A stretch of 64,000 nucleotides of DNA from Pseudisothecium myosuroides (Eukaryota > Streptophyta > Bryopsida > Hypnales > Lembophyllaceae): assembly GCA_951799445.1 (NCBI GenBank), contig OX637287.1:4464001-4528000 (forward strand). Reading direction: 5' to 3'. Each line of letters opens with the position of its first letter. Position 1 is the first letter of the stretch. This document shows, in pieces, positions 49,075 through 61,549 of the stretch. The position numbers and the translations under genes are program-made. The notes under the pieces were generated by a model. That model was not told the DNA's origin and did not search any database. It saw only the letters and a program-made list of their open reading frames with translations.

Positions 49075-52000
49075 TTACATTCCAATGCCATCCTCATTCT
49101 GCTGCAAAGTAGGAAAACTCATAAATGAGTTTGAAATTGAAATTGCATACCTCACACTAACGATTGTATACAACACTTGAAATGAAAAGTGAAGTGAGGA
49201 ATTTCATACCTCAAATTCCAAGTTGTCAAATCCAATCTTGTCAACAAGTTGAATCCTCCTCATCCTTGAAGAAGCTTCAAGGATCTCTGCTTCGGCAATC
49301 TTCATTTGTGATCTTGTAGTAGACATATCGAGGGGGTTGAACGTCTTCCCCAACATCGCTATCTCCAACTAAAAACAAATACAAAACCATAGAGTTCAAT
49401 CTTTGCCCAAATTAATTGTGACATTGCACTTCACATATAGAATTTAATACTTTGAGAATGACCTCAATGGTTATTTATTTTAGAAGTCTTGTGGAAAAAT
49501 TGAGCGACTTACTTATGGACTAGGAAAAGAACTAACAAAAGTTTGAAGACTAGTCTTCGAGCATGAACCATGCCTTCATAGTTTTAGTGAAGGTTGTCTC
49601 GTCCTTAGCCATACAAAAATCCACTAAAAGTTGTTTTTTGGTTTAACTTACAGCGCATAAGAAGAATCCACCTTGCTCTTTCGTGATTTCAACCACGCCA
49701 TGCAAATCATAGCACTCTCCATTCATTGCACGTGCAATTGCACCATACACTGCATCACTTCCATAAGGATCTGTGCAGCCTGATTCATGCGTTTGAATCC
49801 TCCATTTTTGACCTTCAACAGAAAATGTAAAGTCAATAAGAATTAGTTGCGTACTCATTTCAGGTTCACTAAAGTATTGATCTTTTGCATCAAAGCGACT
49901 ACAATATAATTGGACTTAATAAAAGCAAAACCAACCAACCTATATGATATGCGTGAAACTGTTAAGAAGGCCAGATTTACGAACTCTAAATGCTGGAGAA
50001 CTAATGACACCTCAACTAGTAGTTGCATGTGTTTGACTAACTTGAGACTTTAGGTTTATGTGTACCTTCACGATGCAGCTGAAGCTCATCAAACCACTTT
50101 TTGAATTCTTCGTGAGAGGCATTTTTCTTTGGCTTAGGACAACCTAGCTTACTATAAAGCTCCATTCTAGCATCTCGGATCAAACTGCTTCTTCGATCCC
50201 TGACATTTTTGTTCACCATTTTTGATAGGCCACCATTTGGCCCTAGGGGTCCCCATGCTTTTAAGAATTCAACCTTTGTCAATTCATTCTGTTCAATGTC
50301 GAAGGAGATCATCATGACCTCAAAAAGGATGTCATCTGAAGGATACATTGTTGAGTTGGAGAATTTGCCAAGAAGAAGTTTACAGACAACCTCGGTTTGC
50401 TTCATCTGAAAAAAACGCCATGAATGGTGTTAATATGATAATTACCGTGACTCCATATAACTCTTGCAATATGTAATATGTTCAACTTGACTATAATTAA
50501 TACCTTAGTTATGGAAGTTCTACATAGTACAACAAGTCAAGTTGCATAGACATTCAAATCACTTCAATATCCAAGAACACAGGTTCAATGAAAGCTAGTT
50601 AAAATAGAGAATACAAAACATTAATGTAGTCATGAAAAAAATTTCATCACACTAAGGTAACTTACCTTGTACAATTGTATAGAAGTCAGACATAGATGTA
50701 CACTCTACTTGGGGGGGTCACACCCCTATACGTTTACATATCACGTGCGATAATGGGGTATTTAATTGGGGGATATTTATGTGTTTTCAAGTATTTTTTG
50801 CCTCCCTATTTTTACATAAAAAGCTACCGGCATGTATTTTTCTACACCCTAATTTTTTTTGTAAATGGTGGGGGATGCTAATTTTTTACACCCTATTTTT
50901 TTTCAACCTTGTAAAATTACAAAATGTTGTGAAGAATATGATGGTATTGCAAACCAAAGTAATGAACAAATGCAGAAAGTAAAGAGGATTCCAACATTGT
51001 TCATTTTCAGTGGTCACTTATTCCTATCGTGATAAATGACAATTTTGGCAAAACTCAAATGATCAAAATTATTTTGGATTTCAGATTTTCCCTAACACAT
51101 TTGGATCAAGAATTTGGATTTGTTTTGCACACAAAGCAGAGCTCATAAAATGGCAAACAACTCTTGTAAGGGTCAAAAATGGATGTAAGAAATGTCAATT
51201 ATTTACTAATTTTCGAGCTCAAGAGTTCAAATTGCACTTGACATCTAAGTTTGAGGATGTAAAACAGAGCAGGCATTAAGAATGGATCCTATAAATGGTT
51301 CTGAAATTGACTAGTATAGTCATTGAATGAATCAAGGAAAAAAACATTATTAATTGCAAGAGCCAATCATTCTCTTTGCTTTCCCCATTTTTATTTAGAA
51401 TTGCAAGTGAATTGTTTATGAAAGACCTAGGGTTATAAATAGGGACCTACAACCCAATTTGTTTGAAAATTCATAAGTAATTAAAAAATGCTCGGAAAAA
51501 TACGAAACCACTTCGGTTAGATTCCTCATCAATTTCTCTATGTTTGGAAAATGAGCTAAAAATATTCCCGTCCAAAAAAATACATGAAAAAGGCGGACCA
51601 GCCCTTAGATGCTCCATTTCTGAGCCTCCTACCTTACAGTCAACAGACTTGAGGTCATGCAGCCTCATGTGACATTTAGCAAAAGCAGAAAGCCCTCACG
51701 TCATCTGATTCAACAAAATCAAGATACAGAACTGAAGTGATGGCAACATAAATGTACATACACACGAAAATGTCTACAACTGCACTCAATGAATTCAAGT
51801 CTGAACTAGAAAATAGCCACCTGTACACCAAAACGGATCAGACCATCATAATTAAATTGACCCTACTAAACAAGTTTGGAGGGATCCCATGTTCGGGATC
51901 CTATTTTCTTTCTACTATATAAAAAAATTGAAGAATTATACTACACCCTATTTTTTTTATAATCACCCTAGTACATATTACCTATGCTATGGTAGATCTA

Positions 52001-52606
52001 AGGAAGGTATAAATTTTTCCTCCAACGAATTAAATTGACCCTATTTTTTATCTCACCTAGTTATATAAAAGTTTGGGAGTCTCCCCCCGGAGACACTCTA
52101 ATACCGGCACAAAGTACAGAAAGCTTTGCTGACAGGATTGATACCTTCACTTGTGTTGGATTGCAACATGGCATGATGTCTTTACATTTCTCCATTGAGA
52201 TTTCTGATGCTCTTGTGGTAGATAAAACTTGCTGGCGGAGCAACTCATTTTCTTTTATGAGTTTCGCATAGTGCCTTTTCTAGATTACGTCCATTGGAGC
52301 GCTGAAGTATTCTTGACCTTGTTGATGGTTTCCAGGAACATTAGTTGTTCTCTCCTGTCGTCCAATCTCATCCACAGGGGTACTAGCTACTCGTATGACA
52401 TGAGCTTCTACTCCTTGGTTCAAGCTTTGAACTGCAACTCCCCCACTGGTTCGGCTTAAATTGGCCGGTGCTATAGAAATGCTTTCTTCTCTGCTACACT
52501 GGCTTCCATGAGATGCAGTGACGCTAGAATGGCGTCCTCTACGCATTGGAGTTTTAAATTGAGCCTTCAATGCAGCCAACCGTTTAGCCTCTTGTTGAGT
52601 AGTCAT
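49075..52606 (-). pseudogene. Unrecognised five-exon gene with one in-frame TAG
   Basis: I do not recognise the family. Exons 52606-52145, 50405-50066, 49812-49652, 49368-49210 and 49101-49075 join through GT-AG introns with agreeing phases and end at a TAA: 1149 nt, 382 residues if the TAG at 52282-52280 (codon 109) is ignored. Segments in order: MTTQQEAKRLAALKAQF, Ser-rich linker, a helical KENELLRQQ stretch, a basic segment (KMVNKNVRDRRSSLIRDAR) followed by KKWFDELQLH, a Cys/Gly-rich block (ESGCTDPYGSDAVYGAIARA), and a Lys/Arg-rich helical tail. The TAG may be a nonsense mutation, or be spliced out by a 112-bp intron (52391-52280, CGA|GTAGCT to TCTAG|AAA, in phase). No signal peptide or membrane segment was seen. 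It lies head to head with the VAC14 fragment and upstream of the transposase, so it could be a transposon partner gene or an unrelated host gene. Confidence 0.6.
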
Positions 52607-54319
52607 GGAATGTACTGTTACATTTAGCCACAAGTTTGACAAACTGTACAATGAGTACAGGTGATGGAAACTCAGTCATCACATGTGAGGAGTGAGGAAT
52701 TGAATTACAAAATCCACTTGTGTAGCTAAAGTTGGCAAAACCTAGTGACAATTTCTGTTTCCAATTACAAACAAGACCAATGATAATGAGTTGCATGCTC
52801 ACATATAGGAGGTTGTAAATTTGTCGAATATAGCTGTGCCCAGCTCCTATTCCAAGTCCTAATGTCATACAAGCTCACTCGTGCACAAACAACAAAAAAA
52901 CTCAATCATCACACGTGAGGTTTTCACGGGCTACCAATCTTGCTCAAGTTTCTGAATGAGAACTTCAGTGGAACACAATGCAGACCACAAGGCCAATTTG
53001 GGCTTCTTGGTCCTTGCAGGTGTAATATAATATCAACCATTGATTCGTATAGCATGCAGTAGCAAAAGACTTAACAGTAAGAGAAACTCTTTATCACATG
53101 GCATTTAATCATGGCCCACTGTGACAGTTCCTTTTGATCAGAAAACATGAAAATGTAAGGAACGCATAGATATCTGGCGCAATCTCAGACCAGTACCCTT
53201 GCGAAGTCATACAAATTTCAAGGGTCGTCTATAAGATAACTTACAACGATAACTAGAAATAACAGAGTAAGTTTGATGTAACTTTGATGTATCTGATGTA
53301 TTGCCAATCAACCTACCTACCTACTCTATACACTAGATATCATCTTCATGGTGACGGAAAGATAAGTAAGGCAATATGAGAACATTCGCACCTGTTTTAG
53401 AGCTCCCGAGAACAGGTTAATCTACAGTACAGATCGACCCTCAAGGGTTAAGCTACAAGAACTATTATAGACTGAATCATTAAGGTAGAATAATTACAGA
53501 GTATTTCACAAGTGTCCTGATTATTGCAAGGAAGGGCTCAAACTTCAATTCTTTCTGGAATGAAGACTTCAGTTTAGGTTTATCCACGACACTCCGTTGC
53601 TTGTCCTCTTTGTAACTTTAGTTAACTTCAAACCCTAGGGTTAAAATACTGACGCAACTTCTGAGCATGTGCAAACGAGTACATCATGTCAGATAGAATT
53701 CCAACAAGTAAGACAGAATTCAAGCCGTATAGATAGAATTCTAAAAATGAGTACGACAAAATTCCAATGGTCACGGTACACGTGAAGCAATGGACTCACA
53801 CGATGTAATTGAATAGGATAAATTTTCAACGTCTGTACAGAATCTTGCAATCCGGTCCAACCTTACAGGGCAAGTGGGACTCACCTATAGCAAAGCGCAA
53901 GTTCTCACGCCCTTCGTTGCTCACGGAACGTCCGCCATTCGCTGCTCGCGCAGAATGAAAGTGTAAGTGTTCACGCAGCTTGAAGGTGGCGTACCTTGAC
54001 GGTCACTCAACTTGAAGCTTCCTCTTGAAGCCCGGCCGAACCTCACCGCCGAACTGGCACTGCAGGTTTGTAGCCTGTACAAACTTTTTTTACATAAAAT
54101 TTTAAGCATTATTTGAGGAGAAAAGAATATTTTATTTTCTGCTTTGGAAACAGACCTGGTTGTTTTCTAAGGAATTGACTTCAGGTTTTCTCTTCCTCCG
54201 ACGGCGCGTCAATTTGTGTTCCTGTAGGACAAAATTACAAGCGAGGCAGGCGGTGGAGCTTTTAGACTTTTAACCGTTTTAAGCGAGGCAGGCGGTTCGT
54301 TTGCCGACGTTCGTTGCAG
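52607..54319. other. Spacer between the divergent gene models
   Basis: No gene assigned. The part 53.9-54.3 kb is GC-richer and holds a direct repeat of AAGCGAGGCAGGCGGT (54240 and 54281). Such a stretch could serve as a two-way promoter for the minus-strand gene and the plus-strand exons, but this is only inferred from position. Confidence 0.35.
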
Positions 54320-56644
54320 GAAATTATCCCTCCTATTCTTAAATCATTCCCAGAGAAGGACAGCGATGTGCGGTATTAGGCATGTGAAGCGCTTTTCGAC
54401 ATTTTAAAGGTAAATCTGATTTTCATGTTCACAGATTTTAGCAATGCCAGTTTTTTGCTTTTATTTTTCGTTATTTGAGTTTATTTTTCTAGTTTTAGAA
54501 ATTGTTTTCCTAAGGTTTCATCTACTCATAGGTCACGATTTTTGTGGGGCAGGCTGTGAGAGGCGATTTCATCGTGTTTTTCTATGGTGTCTTCGATGCA
54601 CTTTGCAAACTCTCAGCAAATGCAGATCCCCGTGTACGAGGCGCTGTTGTCACGTTAGATTGTCTTGTCAAGGTTCTACCCTAACCTCGTTATTAGTCGT
54701 TTGAGCTAGTAAATTTTTTTTCCATCATTGATAAACATTAAATATGGGAAGATGTCTAAACAAGAGTAAAATTACCTATATCATAGTTTTGAGTAAAATT
54801 AGACTTTTAAGTGAATTTTGAACATCCATCATAAGGAGATTTGCTATCGGGAGAAGGCAATTTAGTAGGTCAGTCATGGGGAGACCTTCCTATCCATTTC
54901 TTTGAAGATGTTGGAAGGTTGTAATCTAAATCAACAATAGTTTAGGTAGTCACAAAATACCGTGCATGTACGTGCAAGTAGGTGATCTCAGGGAGGCCTC
55001 CTATGAATTGCATTGTGCTTGTCTTGCCTCCGCATCTCCTTATGATGCCTAAAGTTCCTGGACCAGTCTAATTTGACTGAGGACCATGTTTATTCACTGT
55101 ACACGTTTTTCCTATTCTTGTGGGCAAACCTGACTTATAACTATCAGGAATTTCTACACTTGGCAGGATATTGTGACGGAGCAGGATAGTGATCAATTCA
55201 GGTTCAGTTCAACTCATTAAACTGTTTGTTATGTAAAGGATTCAGTGATCCAGTTTTATCTCTTTTCAGGCACCAGAATAAAGTTCTCGAGTGGTCTAAA
55301 TTGCCCCTGTACTAGTCAGAAAATTTGCAACGAGTTCAGAGATTCATAAGCGATTATATTCATGGATGTAGTTTCCAAAGGTGTGATTTAAAATTAATTC
55401 CTGAGCTTGTGGTGAGTGCAGCATTGAGGAGTTCATTCTACAATTGAGGGAGCGCATGAATGTAGTCAACCCGTTTGTTCGAGGATTTTTGGTTGGATGG
55501 ATCACTGAGCTGGCCAAGCTTCCGGCGATTGACATGCTTGGTTACCTCCCAGATTTTCTTGATGGTAAGCATTTTTCACAACCTTATTTAATATTCTGAT
55601 CACGAACCAATATGTCTCCGTTTTAAGATTTTGAATACAATCAATACATAAATGAGATGGACAGACTGTATTATCAACGGGTGTTGTGTTCTTCTAGGGT
55701 TATTCGATATGCTCAGTGACTCCAACCTGGAGTTACGACAGCAGGCTGATCAAGCTCTGAAAGAGTTTATGCAGGATATTCAAACTGCTCCGGCAAGTGC
55801 TCATAATCTCTGCATTTGCTCCAATTGGCCAAATGTACAGAGGTGACTACCTCCACATCTATAGGAGACGTAATAAATCATTTAGGAAGCTTAAAGAGAG
55901 GTATCAAAGTGTACAGCATGGTAGGAGGAAACCATGCGCTACATTTAATTTCAAACGATAGAAATATGTTCTAGATGTTACCATTATCGACTATTAGTTT
56001 CGGAAGTGAGGACTGAGCGCTTGGGATTAATTAGTGTGCTACATGAGAGCTATGGGGTGTATCAGGGTCAGGGTTCACGCATTCATCAGTCTATTCCTGG
56101 TTTCTTGAACTGATTTGTGACATTTGGTTGATGATAGTTTTTGGCAGTCGGTGGACTACGGTAGAATGGCAGAGACACTTGTACAAAGAGCAGGATCTTC
56201 CGATGAGTTTACTCGGCTCACCTCGATCACTTGGGTATGTTTATTTCACCAGTTGGCTAACCTTAGGTTGAAATTTCACTGATGGTTCAATAGTTGATAT
56301 CTTGTACCGCTTGTTTGACTTGGGGTGCTGCATTTCAACTGATATCATATTCGAGTATCCAGACTTTTCTATAAGTACGTTGGCCAGTTTACTGCTTTGT
56401 GAAGAATTTTACGATGCTTTGGATGGTCATAGAAGAGATGTTTAGCCTTTCAAACAACCATCTAATTCTGATATCATTTAGTGTGGTTTGACCTTCTTGA
56501 GTTGGAACATGTACTGGAGGAACTTTTGAAATGTGACAAATATGATTAGTGTGGCCTTGCATCTCCATGTGCTGCCTACTTTTGGGTAAATTTCGTTCGA
56601 TTAACAAGATTTTGTTGCGGGTGTAGATCAATGAGTTTGTGAAG
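54320..56644 (+). pseudogene. VAC14: VAC14-like gene fragment, both ends missing
   Basis: VAC14 is the HEAT-repeat scaffold of the PIKfyve/Fab1 complex that makes PtdIns(3,5)P2 on endosomes. Exons 54320-54409, 54553-54672, 55167-55201, 55422-55564, 55698-55792, 56148-56234 and 56627-56644 join in phase. They encode family blocks DALCKLSA, the RERMNV...NPFVRGFLVGW region, DMLGYLPDFLDGLFDMLSD and VDYGRMAETLVQRA, and finally INEFVK, roughly residues 85-235 of a plant protein of over 700. Homology stops at 56644; no start or C-terminal exons were found. The Tyr before ACEAL is TAG (54377-54379), a nonsense codon. One intron uses a GC donor (GCAAGT at 55793). Retained introns exclude a retrocopy. 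It could be a fragment captured by a transposon, or the remnant of a gene broken by insertion. Confidence 0.85.
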
Positions 56645-58020
56645 TGTAGACCTCTTTAAGTTACTGATGAACTCATGAGGTGGCAAAAATATGTATTTCT
56701 GACATTTCTGAATGAAAATGCTGTAGGCGCCCCGTAAAGAGATTGGTATGTATAGTATGCCTCCCCAATCCGTACGGTACTTCAACTCAATTTAAGGTAG
56801 TTGTAAGGTTCTGGGGAAAGCTCCCAGCTACATACAAAATTTGTACTTTCAAATAAAGTTAAGCATTGTGCACACAGAAATCAGCTGATTGAGTGCATGA
56901 GTAGGGCCAGTTGGACCCTAAAAGGAAGGAGACTCAAAACTTGGGCCAACTAAGTTAAGAATACGAACCATGCTCAAATACGTAACTTACTGGACCAATC
57001 CCGCAAGATTCTAGATGAAAGTGTACACCTTCTTGAACACGATAACTGAGGATCGATTTGGGATCCAGTTTTCATGAACACGTTTGGAGAATTAATTGCA
57101 AATTCATATTTGTTGTCCTGAAAATGTAGGCTACAAGAATCTACGAACTGCTATGCAAGACCAGTGTACTGACTTCTCAATAGTATTGTGGAGTATACGG
57201 TAAGGTAGGAGGTTCATAAACCGCTCATCTAAGAGCTGAAGCTGACTTTCGGGGAGGTAGAGTTTCTTAAAATATTTTCCAGTAAATTTTCCTTGAAAGG
57301 CAAGAGAAATTGGCATCTAACCCAAGTTGTTTCATATTTTTTGAAGCTTTGTGGAATTAGTTATGAATTTCTGAAGATGCAGAAAAGTGCATTTTTGTGG
57401 GCTCCAAAATTGACCACCTCCTCAAATGCACACCACTTGTACATTGGAAAGTGCAAAATGTACCTCTAGAGCTTGATTGGTTTTAGAACCCGCTCCATTT
57501 TAGGACCTCCTACCTTAGTTTGCTTTTGATCCTTTGAAATATGTGTTGCGCTGAAAACTGAAAATTAACCAATAGAAAAATGACTTTTTTACCCCTTTCA
57601 ATTTCTTGGTAAAATCTTTACAACCAATATGATAACGAGACGTGTACCCCCTTTTGTTTTTCATGTTTGCTTTTCAAGAAAAACTACAGTTTATCACAAT
57701 GGGATCAAAAGAGGTAGGAAATGCCATCCCAAAACTGCCTACACAATATCTACAAAGGAAATCTATATTTTTTCAACAAAGAATTTGTCCATATACTATA
57801 CTTACAAAAGAGGCAGGGACTGCCATGCCAGAACTACCTGCACAATATCTACTAAACAGATCTGTCTTTTTTCAACAGAGAAGATTACAAAAAAGATCTG
57901 ACATTTTTTACCCCTATACTTTCATAATTCAGCTGCTACTTTGCACCAGTTATCAGCTTGAGATTATATATACCACAAGTGGTTGTTCAAGATGTTGTGC
58001 TACACGTGCCTATGGACTGA
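56645..58020. other. Spacer before the transposase gene
   Basis: No gene assigned. Positions 57318-57375 repeat 34211-34265. Two tandem units lie at 57711-57880. One of the ends of the transposon that carries the transposase may fall here, but I could not identify a terminal repeat. Confidence 0.4.
57711..57880 (+). repeat. 99-bp tandem duplication, open in one frame
   Basis: Units start at 57711 and 57810. The period is a multiple of three, and both units are open in the frame reading GNAIPKLPTQYLQRKSIFF and GTAMPELPAQYLLNRSVFF. The enclosing frame (57642-58061) has no recognised homology, so coding is uncertain. Confidence 0.55.
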
Positions 58021-59163
58021 ATGAGAGACGTGGAGAAGGTGAAGCAAGCGTTGGCCATTGAAGGTAAGTTTCTTCTGTAATATCAACCTTGTTTGCATCG
58101 TTAACATTTTCAGGGTTTTAAAATGACCACCTATATTTGGTATATGTACTGTTCGTTTGAATCTGCCAAGCCATGTATTGTATGATTTGTACAAACATCT
58201 AATGAATTGGTTAGGGTTAATTTGAGAATTACCATTTTTTGTCATCATATAGGAAGTATATAGTTGAGTTCACTCACCTACAGAACTGTTTAATGTAGGA
58301 TCCCTAGTGCAGAAGATGACTTTGGATTGTCCTCATTGTGGGGCAAAGAGATTTGCAAGCTCTGCAGGACTATCTAGCCATATAAAAAGATGTCGCACTT
58401 TGCCACAAAGTACAACTCGACGTAGCGCTACTGAAATTCACAATGTTGCACCAAGTAGTGTACCTGCTGTACTATGCCGCCCAGTAGTGGACCTTGAAAT
58501 TGAAGTTGATGAGCCCTGCTGTTCTAGCCAACCAAGTCAATTTGTGGAGGATTATGTTCACTTGGAGAGAAGGGACTTTCAAACAACATTGGTGAAGTCA
58601 TTTGATTCAACATTTAATCTTGTTCACTTCATGAGGAGTTGCCGAACGAATCAAGGACTATCAACCACAGACATCAATGCACTACTGAATTTGCTATTTG
58701 ATACACGGTTTCAAATCAATGATGTCACCGTGAAAAGTGCCCATGACGTCATCACAAAGTTCCTCTCTCACGAAATGTCAACAGTAATCACACGATTATC
58801 GTCAAGCATTGCTTTTGTGTTACATTCATTCATTTGGAAACATTGTTACAACACGATAATGACATTCATTAATACCATGCAATTGAGGCATGTCATTCAT
58901 ATTTGAGTTTGAAGTACTAAAGTTGCACGATAACTATGCATGACGAAATATGTACGACTTTAGTGGTTTAGTGATGAGTGACTAACTTCGTGCAGCATTA
59001 GTGCTTTTCTAAGACATATAAAGTTAGTGCAATAATCACACAACATCATGTCCATGCATAGTTATTGTACTAACATTGCATTTTTTTATTTTTCACAATT
59101 TCAATACTTAAGTCAATTGAAAAGCGGCAGGAATTGTATTCAAAGTAGAAGTTCAAACTTCAT

Positions 59164-59474
59164 TTAGGTATAGAAGAATAACTTTTCTCAAAAAAATTTA
59201 AACTAAGAAAAGTTAGTAAATTAAAATAGCTTTCATCTCCAAAAATCCATTTGAGATTTAGAGTCTCCGGTCAAAAGTTATAGACAAAGTTCAAAGACGG
59301 GTTGGAAGAGACATTTTTTTGACATTTTCAAACATTGCCTTTGAATTTTGTCCATAACTTTTTATTGGAGGCTCTAAATCTCAAACTGATTTTTGGAGAT
59401 GAAAGCTAGATTCATTTACCAACTTTTATTAGTTCAAAATATTTTAAAAAAAGGTACTTTACTATGCCAAACTG
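59164..59474. repeat. Long inverted repeat in transposase intron
   Basis: Arms 59164-59296 and 59339-59474 pair around a loop of about 42 bp. The sequence is a diverged copy of the inverted repeat at 32605-32891 in the nested TA element. Flanking sequence to about 59640 also resembles 32930-33030, so a whole related element probably sits in this intron (58784-60390). Confidence 0.82.
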
Positions 59475-59649
59475 AGGTCTGAATTTCTACTTTGAACACG
59501 ATTTATACATTTTCAAAACAACTTGACTATGAGAAGTCAAGCTCTCAACTTCAAGTTGTCCCATATCTTTTGAGTGTTCATAGACTGAATTTCAGTATAA
59601 AGAGGGCCTCTCCGCCCTCATCTCTCACAAACTACCAATGAAGAGAATC

Positions 59650-59772
59650 CATCACTATGTTACCAAGTTTCTTGGTGGCCTAGTCATGGAATCAATTCAA
59701 GCTACAATGAAGTAATTCTTTCACTACGCTATCAAGTTTCTTGGTAGCCTATTGATGGATTTAGTTCAAGTA
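59650..59772 (+). repeat. 72-bp direct duplication in transposase intron
   Basis: Two units, each with CAAGTTTCTTGGTxGCCTA followed by ATGGAxTxA, start near 59650 and 59722. They lie just downstream of the inverted repeat and may belong to the same inserted element. Confidence 0.75.
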
Positions 59773-59954
59773 TAAACTTGATGGCCTACAATATTGATGA
59801 AAGATGGATTCAGTTCGAAATGCCAGAAATTTAGTTAAGAATTTTTTTAAATTAGAATGTGATCAACAATTGAACATTAAAAATACTTTTTGGAACATTA
59901 ATTGATACCAGATAATAAGCATTATTGCAGTGATGATTCCAATGACATTGTTGT

Positions 59955-59998
59955 CATGGATTTTCTGTGTCCTTCAATGCACAGAAAATACACGACAA
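59955..59998. repeat. Short hairpin in transposase intron
   Basis: ATTTTCTGTG and CACAGAAAAT pair around a 10-base loop, with partial pairing of the outer GTC/GAC. It has no T-rich tail or other sign of a terminator. Confidence 0.6.
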
Positions 59999-60810
59999 AA
60001 AATGTAAATTTTCGTGCATAATTTGTGTCTTTTGCGCACTTGTGATTAACGTATAGAAGTTATATAGTTAATATGAATTTCAAAGTAGTGCCATTTCTTT
60101 GCAGTAATCGTGTGCATTGTAACGATGCAATAATTTGCAAATTAACGTACGCACCCATGAAACAATAGTAACTACATGATAATTGCTGACAATTCGTTGG
60201 TCCTAAACTTTGAGATGGTTGGCAAATGGGAACAGAAGTTGTACAATTCCGAAGATGTAATTTTTTGGCTTTTGAAACTTGTTTGATTTCTTATAGTTCC
60301 AGTTGTTAGAACATGTTTTAATTGTTCATCTTCTTTATTTCACTAACGAAATTCCAAAATCTCACAAAAGTGGTTGCTCAAATGTACTAGGGTTGGCAAC
60401 ATCAAATTGTATCAGAACCTGGTGAACAAGAGGTTGTACTTCACCATAGGGACTCTATTCAAGCTCTTGCATCTCTATTTGGTGCACCAAATAATGGTGA
60501 GGGTTTCAAGTTTGCCCCTACAACCACACTGAACAATGATGGAGAGCGGGTATTTTCAACACCAGACACATGTAAATGGTGGGAAACTATGCAGGTAGTG
60601 CTCGTAATCCATAAAAATTGGGTTTACAAATTATGCAGAAAAGTTTGTATAAAAGGTGAAAATTATATTGAAGAGTTGTACAATCAATAAAATCATCCGT
60701 ATATCTAAATTTCTTGATTACAGTTGCAAGTACATACTAACATCATGTAGTTTCACATTTGTCTTACACATATTTGAAATCTATTTTAAAATGAATATGT
60801 GCCGGTTTAA

Positions 60811-61549
60811 CCCCTAAAGGACCAAGCTACGTTTTTTGGCAACATAGCGATTTTGGGCAGCTCACTACGAATGGAGTTTTTATTGTTTATGTTTGAAAAT
60901 TTTACACAACATGTGCCCAAGGAGTAGCTTTAAGGCCCAACAATTTTCATAACATTTGACTTCATAGATAAAAAGTTATTGCATGATATGTGATTTTCTT
61001 TGAACTTTGGGCAGCCCGGGGAGCTCTGAAAATTTCTTTAAAAATGACTTTTAAAAAAACAAAAATTTGAAATTGGTTCTTTAGATTTATATAAGCTTGG
61101 AAAGCTTTGAATCATTCAATTTTGATCTTTGAGTCAAAAGTTATGAGGAGTTCAAGTTTGCGGGTAGGCATGGAATCTTTGAAAACTATAACTACCCGCA
61201 AACTTGAACTCCTCATAACTTTTGACTCAAAGATCGAAATTGAATGATTCAAAGCTTCCCAAGCTTATATAAATGTAAAGAATCAATTTCAATTTTTTTT
61301 TTTTTTTAAAAGTCATTTTTAAAGAAATTATCAGAGCTGCCCGGGCTGCCCAAAGTTTAAAGAAAATCACATATCATGCAATAACTTTTTATCTATGAAG
61401 TCAAATGTTATGAAAATTGTTGGGCCTTAAAGCTACTCCTCGGGCACATGTTGTGTAAAATTTTCGCCGGAAAAAAATAAAAACTCCATTCGTAGTGAGC
61501 TGCCCAAAATCGCTTTGTTGCCAGAAAACGCAGCTTTTTCCTTTATGGT
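60811..61549. mobile_element. 739-bp near-perfect hairpin element, TTAA-flanked, in transposase intron
   Basis: Two arms of about 360 bp (60807-61166 and 61193-61553, counting the TTAA) are near-perfect inverted copies around a 26-bp loop. TTAA lies at both outer ends (60807-60810 and 61550-61553). The left terminus is CCCCTAAAGGACCAAGC; the right one has decayed to CCATAAAGGAAAAAGC on the opposite strand. The element lies wholly within the intron 60595-61601. Relatives lie at 7571-8475 and 18900-19612. It has no genuine gene. Confidence 0.92.

Noticed and set aside
58784..58906. Continuation of the zinc-finger exon to the stop at 58906
   Set aside because: After the donor ACA|GTAATC at 58784 the reading loses similarity, while splicing to 60391 keeps the phase and reaches the next Plavaka-like block.
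59955..59998. Transcription terminator hairpin
   Set aside because: It lies in an intron of a plant gene, lacks a T tract, and intrinsic terminators of this kind are a bacterial feature.
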